Shown piece by piece: positions 6,411-8,495 of a DNA stretch of 8,495 nucleotides. Origin of the DNA: Acidimicrobiales bacterium (GTDB lineage Bacteria; Actinomycetota; Acidimicrobiia; Acidimicrobiales; RAAP-2); the NCBI GenBank assembly GCA_017883105.1, contig JADGOF010000074.1, positions 1 to 8,495 on the forward strand, given 5' to 3'. The stretch's first letter is position 1, and each line of letters starts with the position of its first letter. A program made the position numbers and the translations under genes. The notes beneath the pieces are model-generated. The model ran no database searches and was not told the origin of the DNA. It saw nothing but the letters and a program-made list of their open reading frames with translations.

Positions 6411-7594
6411 GCGGGACCAAGCACGCCTTCACCAACAACACGGCCATCGTCGGGATCGGCGCCACCGAATTCTCCAAGGAGTCCGGCCGCAGCGAGTTGT
6501 GGCTGGCCGTCGAGGCGGTCGACCTTGCCCTCCGGGATGCCGGCATCGAGCCGGCGGAAGTCGACGGCATGGTCACGTTCAGTTCGGATACCAATCCGGA
6601 GATCGAAATCGCCCGCAGCCTGGGCATGGGAGAGCTCTCCTTCTTCAGCCGCATCCACTACGGCGGTGGGGCAGGTTGTGGCACCATCCAGCAGGCGGCA
6701 TTGGCCGTGCAGGCCGGGGTGGCCGATGTCGTCGTGTGCTACCGGGCCTTCAATGAACGTTCGGGAAACCGGTTCGGCGCCGGCGTGCAGGACCGCCCGC
6801 CGATTCCCAACGCGGAGAACGCCAACTTGGCCTGGTACGCACCGTTCGGCCTCCTGACGCCGGCCCAGTGGGTGGCCATGGCCGCCCAGCGCTACCTCCA
6901 TGTGAGCGGGGCCACGTCGGAGGACCTCGGGCGGGTGGCGGTGGCGGATCGCAAGCACGCAGCCACCAATCCGAAGGCATGGTTCTACGAGAAGCCGATC
7001 ACCCTTGAGGAGCATCAGGCATCCCGGTGGATTGTCGAGCCCCTCCATCTGCTCGATTGCTGTCAGGAGACCGACGGAGGCCAGGCCCTGGTGGTCACCT
7101 CGCTCGAGCGTGCCCGCGATCTCCCCAGCACGCCGGTGGTGATCGAGGCCGCGGCCCAAGGCGCCGGCCCCGGGCAGGAGATGATGACCTCGTACTACTA
7201 CGACGACCTCTGCGGACTGGGGGAGATGGCCGCGGTGGCCCGCCAACTGTGGGCAACCTCGGGCCTGTCGCCGGCCGATATCCAGACCGCCGTGCTCTAC
7301 GACCACTTCACCCCCTATGTCCTCTACCAACTAGAGGAGCTAGGCTTCTGCGGCAAGGGAGAGGCCAAGGACTTCGTGCGCGACGGCAACATCGAGCTGG
7401 GTGGGGGACTGCCGATCAACACGCACGGCGGGCAGTTGGGTGAGGCCTATCTGCACGGGATGAACGGCATCGCCGAGGGGGTGCGCCAGGTGCGTGGCAC
7501 CTCGTGCAACCAGGTGCCCGATGTGACCCACGCACTGGTCACCGCCGGCACCGGGGTTCCCACCAGCGGCCTGATCCTGGGAGTGGATGCCTGA
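6407..7594 (+). CDS. ltp2: Ltp2-like thiolase-fold steroid side-chain retro-aldolase
   Basis: A 395-residue thiolase-superfamily protein of the lipid-transfer/SCP-x type, very close to M. tuberculosis Ltp2 (Rv3540c, about 386 residues). Examples are AIVGIGATEFSKESGRSELWLA (13-34), FFSRIHYGGGAGC, RAFNERSGNRFG, ADRKHAATNPKA, PLHLLDCCQETDGG, VLYDHFTPY and LPINTHGGQLGEAYLHGMNG. The enzyme cleaves the 17-hydroxy side-chain CoA ester into a 17-keto steroid and propionyl-CoA, and needs the DUF35 domain of ChsH2. Tyr298 (VLYDHF) and Tyr348 (EAYLHG) sit where I remember the proposed catalytic tyrosines of the Thermomonospora curvata enzyme; a normal thiolase would use Cys and His. The ATG at 6407 has AAGGGG upstream and overlaps the chsH1 stop by four bases. 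It is the last gene of the operon; a strong hairpin begins 11 nt after its stop. Confidence 0.94.
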   Translation: MSGTKHAFTNNTAIVGIGATEFSKESGRSELWLAVEAVDLALRDAGIEPAEVDGMVTFSSDTNPEIEIARSLGMGELSFFSRIHYGGGAGCGTIQQAALAVQAGVADVVVCYRAFNERSGNRFGAGVQDRPPIPNAENANLAWYAPFGLLTPAQWVAMAAQRYLHVSGATSEDLGRVAVADRKHAATNPKAWFYEKPITLEEHQASRWIVEPLHLLDCCQETDGGQALVVTSLERARDLPSTPVVIEAAAQGAGPGQEMMTSYYYDDLCGLGEMAAVARQLWATSGLSPADIQTAVLYDHFTPYVLYQLEELGFCGKGEAKDFVRDGNIELGGGLPINTHGGQLGEAYLHGMNGIAEGVRQVRGTSCNQVPDVTHALVTAGTGVPTSGLILGVDA

Positions 7595-7605
7595 GGCGAG
7601 GAATG

Positions 7606-7633
7606 CGCCACTGACGATCCGTCGTCAGTGGCG
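7606..7633 (+). terminator. terminator hairpin of the side-chain operon
   Basis: CGCCACTGACGA, a TCCG loop and TCGTCAGTGGCG form a perfect 12-bp stem starting 11 nt after the ltp2 stop codon. There is no T-run, as in many actinobacterial intrinsic (I-shaped) terminators. Being symmetrical, it could act on both strands. Confidence 0.8.
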
Positions 7634-7816
7634 TCGACCGATGTGGCGAATGTCCACGCCGCGGTCGCCAAGGTCGGCCAGACCCTGTCCAGTCTGTCCG
7701 TTGTCGGAGCCGATCCTCGGGCCTACTCGGCCAGGAAGGCCAGCGCGAACATCCAGGCGGGATTCCGCCGCATCGAGACAACGCGCAATCAGTTGAATGC
7801 GGTTCCCATCAAGTAG
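7628..7816 (+). CDS. doubtful small ORF after ltp2
   Basis: A 62-codon reading frame opening with GTG and ending TAG. The predicted peptide is soluble and mostly helical-looking (VHAAVAKVGQTLSSL, then a basic stretch KASANIQAGFRRIETTRNQL). Third positions are about three-quarters G or C, lower than in the neighbours but not random-looking. Against it: the GTG lies inside the right arm of the terminator hairpin, there is no ribosome binding site, and I recognise no family. It is in the same frame as ltp2, separated only by that gene's TGA. It may be a chance frame, a remnant of a lost gene, or a very small gene starting further inside. The remaining bases between 7817 and 7972 hold only weak hairpins. 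Confidence 0.2.
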   Translation: MASTDVANVHAAVAKVGQTLSSLSVVGADPRAYSARKASANIQAGFRRIETTRNQLNAVPIK

Positions 7817-7822
7817 GCGGCG

Positions 7823-7842
7823 TGCCGGTCCCCGGGCCGGCA
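7823..7842. repeat. short GC-rich hairpin in the intergenic region
   Basis: TGCCGG and CCGGCA form a 6-bp stem around an 8-nt loop, 7 nt after the stop of the doubtful small ORF. It could be a transcription stop for either side, but it is short and GC-rich enough to be chance. Confidence 0.25.
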
Positions 7843-7907
7843 GACCCGGCGGTGCCGACATTTCCGGTGAGCCGTTTCGGTCCCCGCGTCAGCGGTGGAC
7901 ATCGTGC

Positions 7908-7927
7908 GTTTGCCTGCGGATGCAAAC
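7908..7927 (-). terminator. possible terminator of the broken cyclase-like gene
   Basis: GTTTGC, an 8-nt loop and GCAAAC form a 6-bp stem about 45 nt beyond the final stop (7973) of the minus-strand cyclase-like remnant. There is no T-run. Placement is reasonable, strength is low. Confidence 0.3.
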
Positions 7928-7972
7928 AACACCCCCGGCCGCCAGATGAGGGTGGTAGGCGCCCAAGTCTGT

Positions 7973-8495
7973 CTATTGCCACGCAGCTCTGAGGACAGTG
8001 CAGGCACGGAGAGTGACCCACTTGGAGGGCTGGCCCTGACGCTCGATGTCGACAACGGTATTGCCGTTGTAGGCTTAGCCATTGATCCATCGGCCCTGGT
8101 CCTGTTGGGCCACGACCCATCTCAACGCGTTCCCGGGCCGGGGATCTTTGGCGTGCCCGAGCTCGGCAAGGACCTCGAGGTTCTGAAGCACGTCAGTGAC
8201 GTAGCCGGCAGGGAAGCCGGCCTTGAACCATGCGCTTGCGGGTTTGGTGTCCCGTGAGGGCATCGGGTAGTCGGCTACGGCCGGATCGCGAGACAACAGG
8301 AAGTCAACGCCTTGGTCGATGGCATCGCGGACGAGTCGGCTGCGCTTGCGCGGCGGTATCCGGGCGAGGCCGAGAAGCTCCTTCACCGCCCCCCCAGGCG
8401 CACGGCTTCTTGTCGTTCGCGGCGCACGCGAAGCCTGGGCCACTCGTGCCTGATGCGTAGTAGCGGTCGGCGCCTTCGCCGGTGATCGCCCGGGC
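7973..8495 (-). pseudogene. C-terminal part of a squalene-cyclase/prenyltransferase-repeat-like protein, broken by a frameshift and an in-frame stop
   Basis: Reading inward from the right edge on the minus strand, one frame gives RYYASGTSGPGFACAAND and then KKPCAWG. At the run of seven C's (plus strand 8389-8395) the homology jumps to another frame, continuing AVKELLGLARIPPRKRS, AWFKAGFPAGYVTDVLQNLE, ALRWVVAQQDQGRWING. That frame meets TAA at 8075-8077 and then continues, still in frame, as AYNGNTVVDIERQGQPSKW and VTLRACTVLRAAWQ up to TAG at 7973. From memory, this order (CxWGAVKxLLxLA..PPxxRS, KAGFPxxYxTDVL, GRWxxxxxYNG, PSKWxTLRA) is the C-terminal signature of terpenoid-cyclase-like repeat proteins, often misnamed nitrogen fixation protein NifH. 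One G too many and a Tyr-to-stop type change explain both breaks. The GTG at 8443 opens an out-of-frame artefact. The N-terminal part lies outside the window. Function is unknown; no link to steroid degradation is shown. Sequencing error at the homopolymer could explain one lesion but not both. Confidence 0.75.

Noticed and set aside
4990..7330. Long minus-strand open frames opposite chsE1 and ltp2 (4990-6066 and 6236-7330)
   Set aside because: They are antisense shadows of strongly conserved plus-strand genes, with Gly/Arg/His-rich translations and no recognisable domains.
7789..8120. Two minus-strand frames (7789-8082 and 7809-8120) at the end of the cyclase-like remnant
   Set aside because: They are out of frame with the conserved YNG...PSKWVTLRA reading and have no recognisable content.
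8075..8443. Short hypothetical gene with GTG start at 8443
   Set aside because: Its first 18 residues or so come from the wrong frame upstream of the G7 slip, so it is the downstream fragment of a broken gene and not a gene of its own.
1..8495. tRNA, rRNA, CRISPR array, insertion sequence, attachment site or riboswitch
   Set aside because: No regularly spaced repeats, transposase or integrase motifs, terminal inverted repeats or conserved RNA motifs were seen on either strand.

Overview
The window comes from a high-GC actinobacterium-type chromosome. Codons strongly prefer G or C in the third position, genes overlap by ATGA, and one transcription stop is a strong hairpin with no T-run. The nearest remembered relatives of most genes are the mycobacterial/rhodococcal steroid side-chain genes. 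The sequence alone does not fix a genus; an uncultured or non-mycobacterial actinobacterium is plausible.

Layout. Positions 1-106 hold no gene, only a weak possible terminator. Positions 107-2263 (minus strand) carry a two-gene operon: a CYP125-like cytochrome P450, then 33 bp downstream a luciferase-like, F420-type oxidoreductase. Positions 2264-2564 are a divergent promoter region. It contains a near-match (7 of 8 fixed positions) to the KstR operator TnnAACnnGTTnnA and a complex inverted repeat. Positions 2565-7594 (plus strand) carry five tightly overlapping genes: chsE2 (FadE29-like), chsH2 (MaoC+DUF35), chsE1 (FadE28-like), chsH1 (MaoC) and ltp2 (thiolase-fold aldolase). A perfect 12-bp-stem hairpin follows ltp2. 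Positions 7634-7972 hold only a doubtful small ORF and weak hairpins. Positions 7973-8495 (minus strand) are the C-terminal part of a squalene-cyclase/prenyltransferase-repeat-like protein. It is broken by a one-base insertion in a G7 tract and by an in-frame TAA.

How the genes work together. This is the counterpart of the M. tuberculosis igr operon, which removes the last three side-chain carbons of cholesterol-type steroids. The P450 would oxidise the terminal side-chain methyl so that beta-oxidation can start. ChsE1-ChsE2 dehydrogenates the 3-carbon side-chain acyl-CoA, ChsH1-ChsH2 hydrates the double bond, and Ltp2 with the DUF35 domain of ChsH2 splits off propionyl-CoA, leaving a 17-keto steroid. 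The expected division of active-site residues between paired subunits is visible. Gene order differs from mycobacteria: the two acyl-CoA dehydrogenase genes are separated by chsH2, and the P450 is divergent.

I did not find a wholly undescribed system. The points most worth a second look are the interleaved gene order, the KstR-like box shared by the divergent promoters, the P450-linked F420-type enzyme of unknown substrate, and the doubly damaged cyclase-like gene at the right edge.
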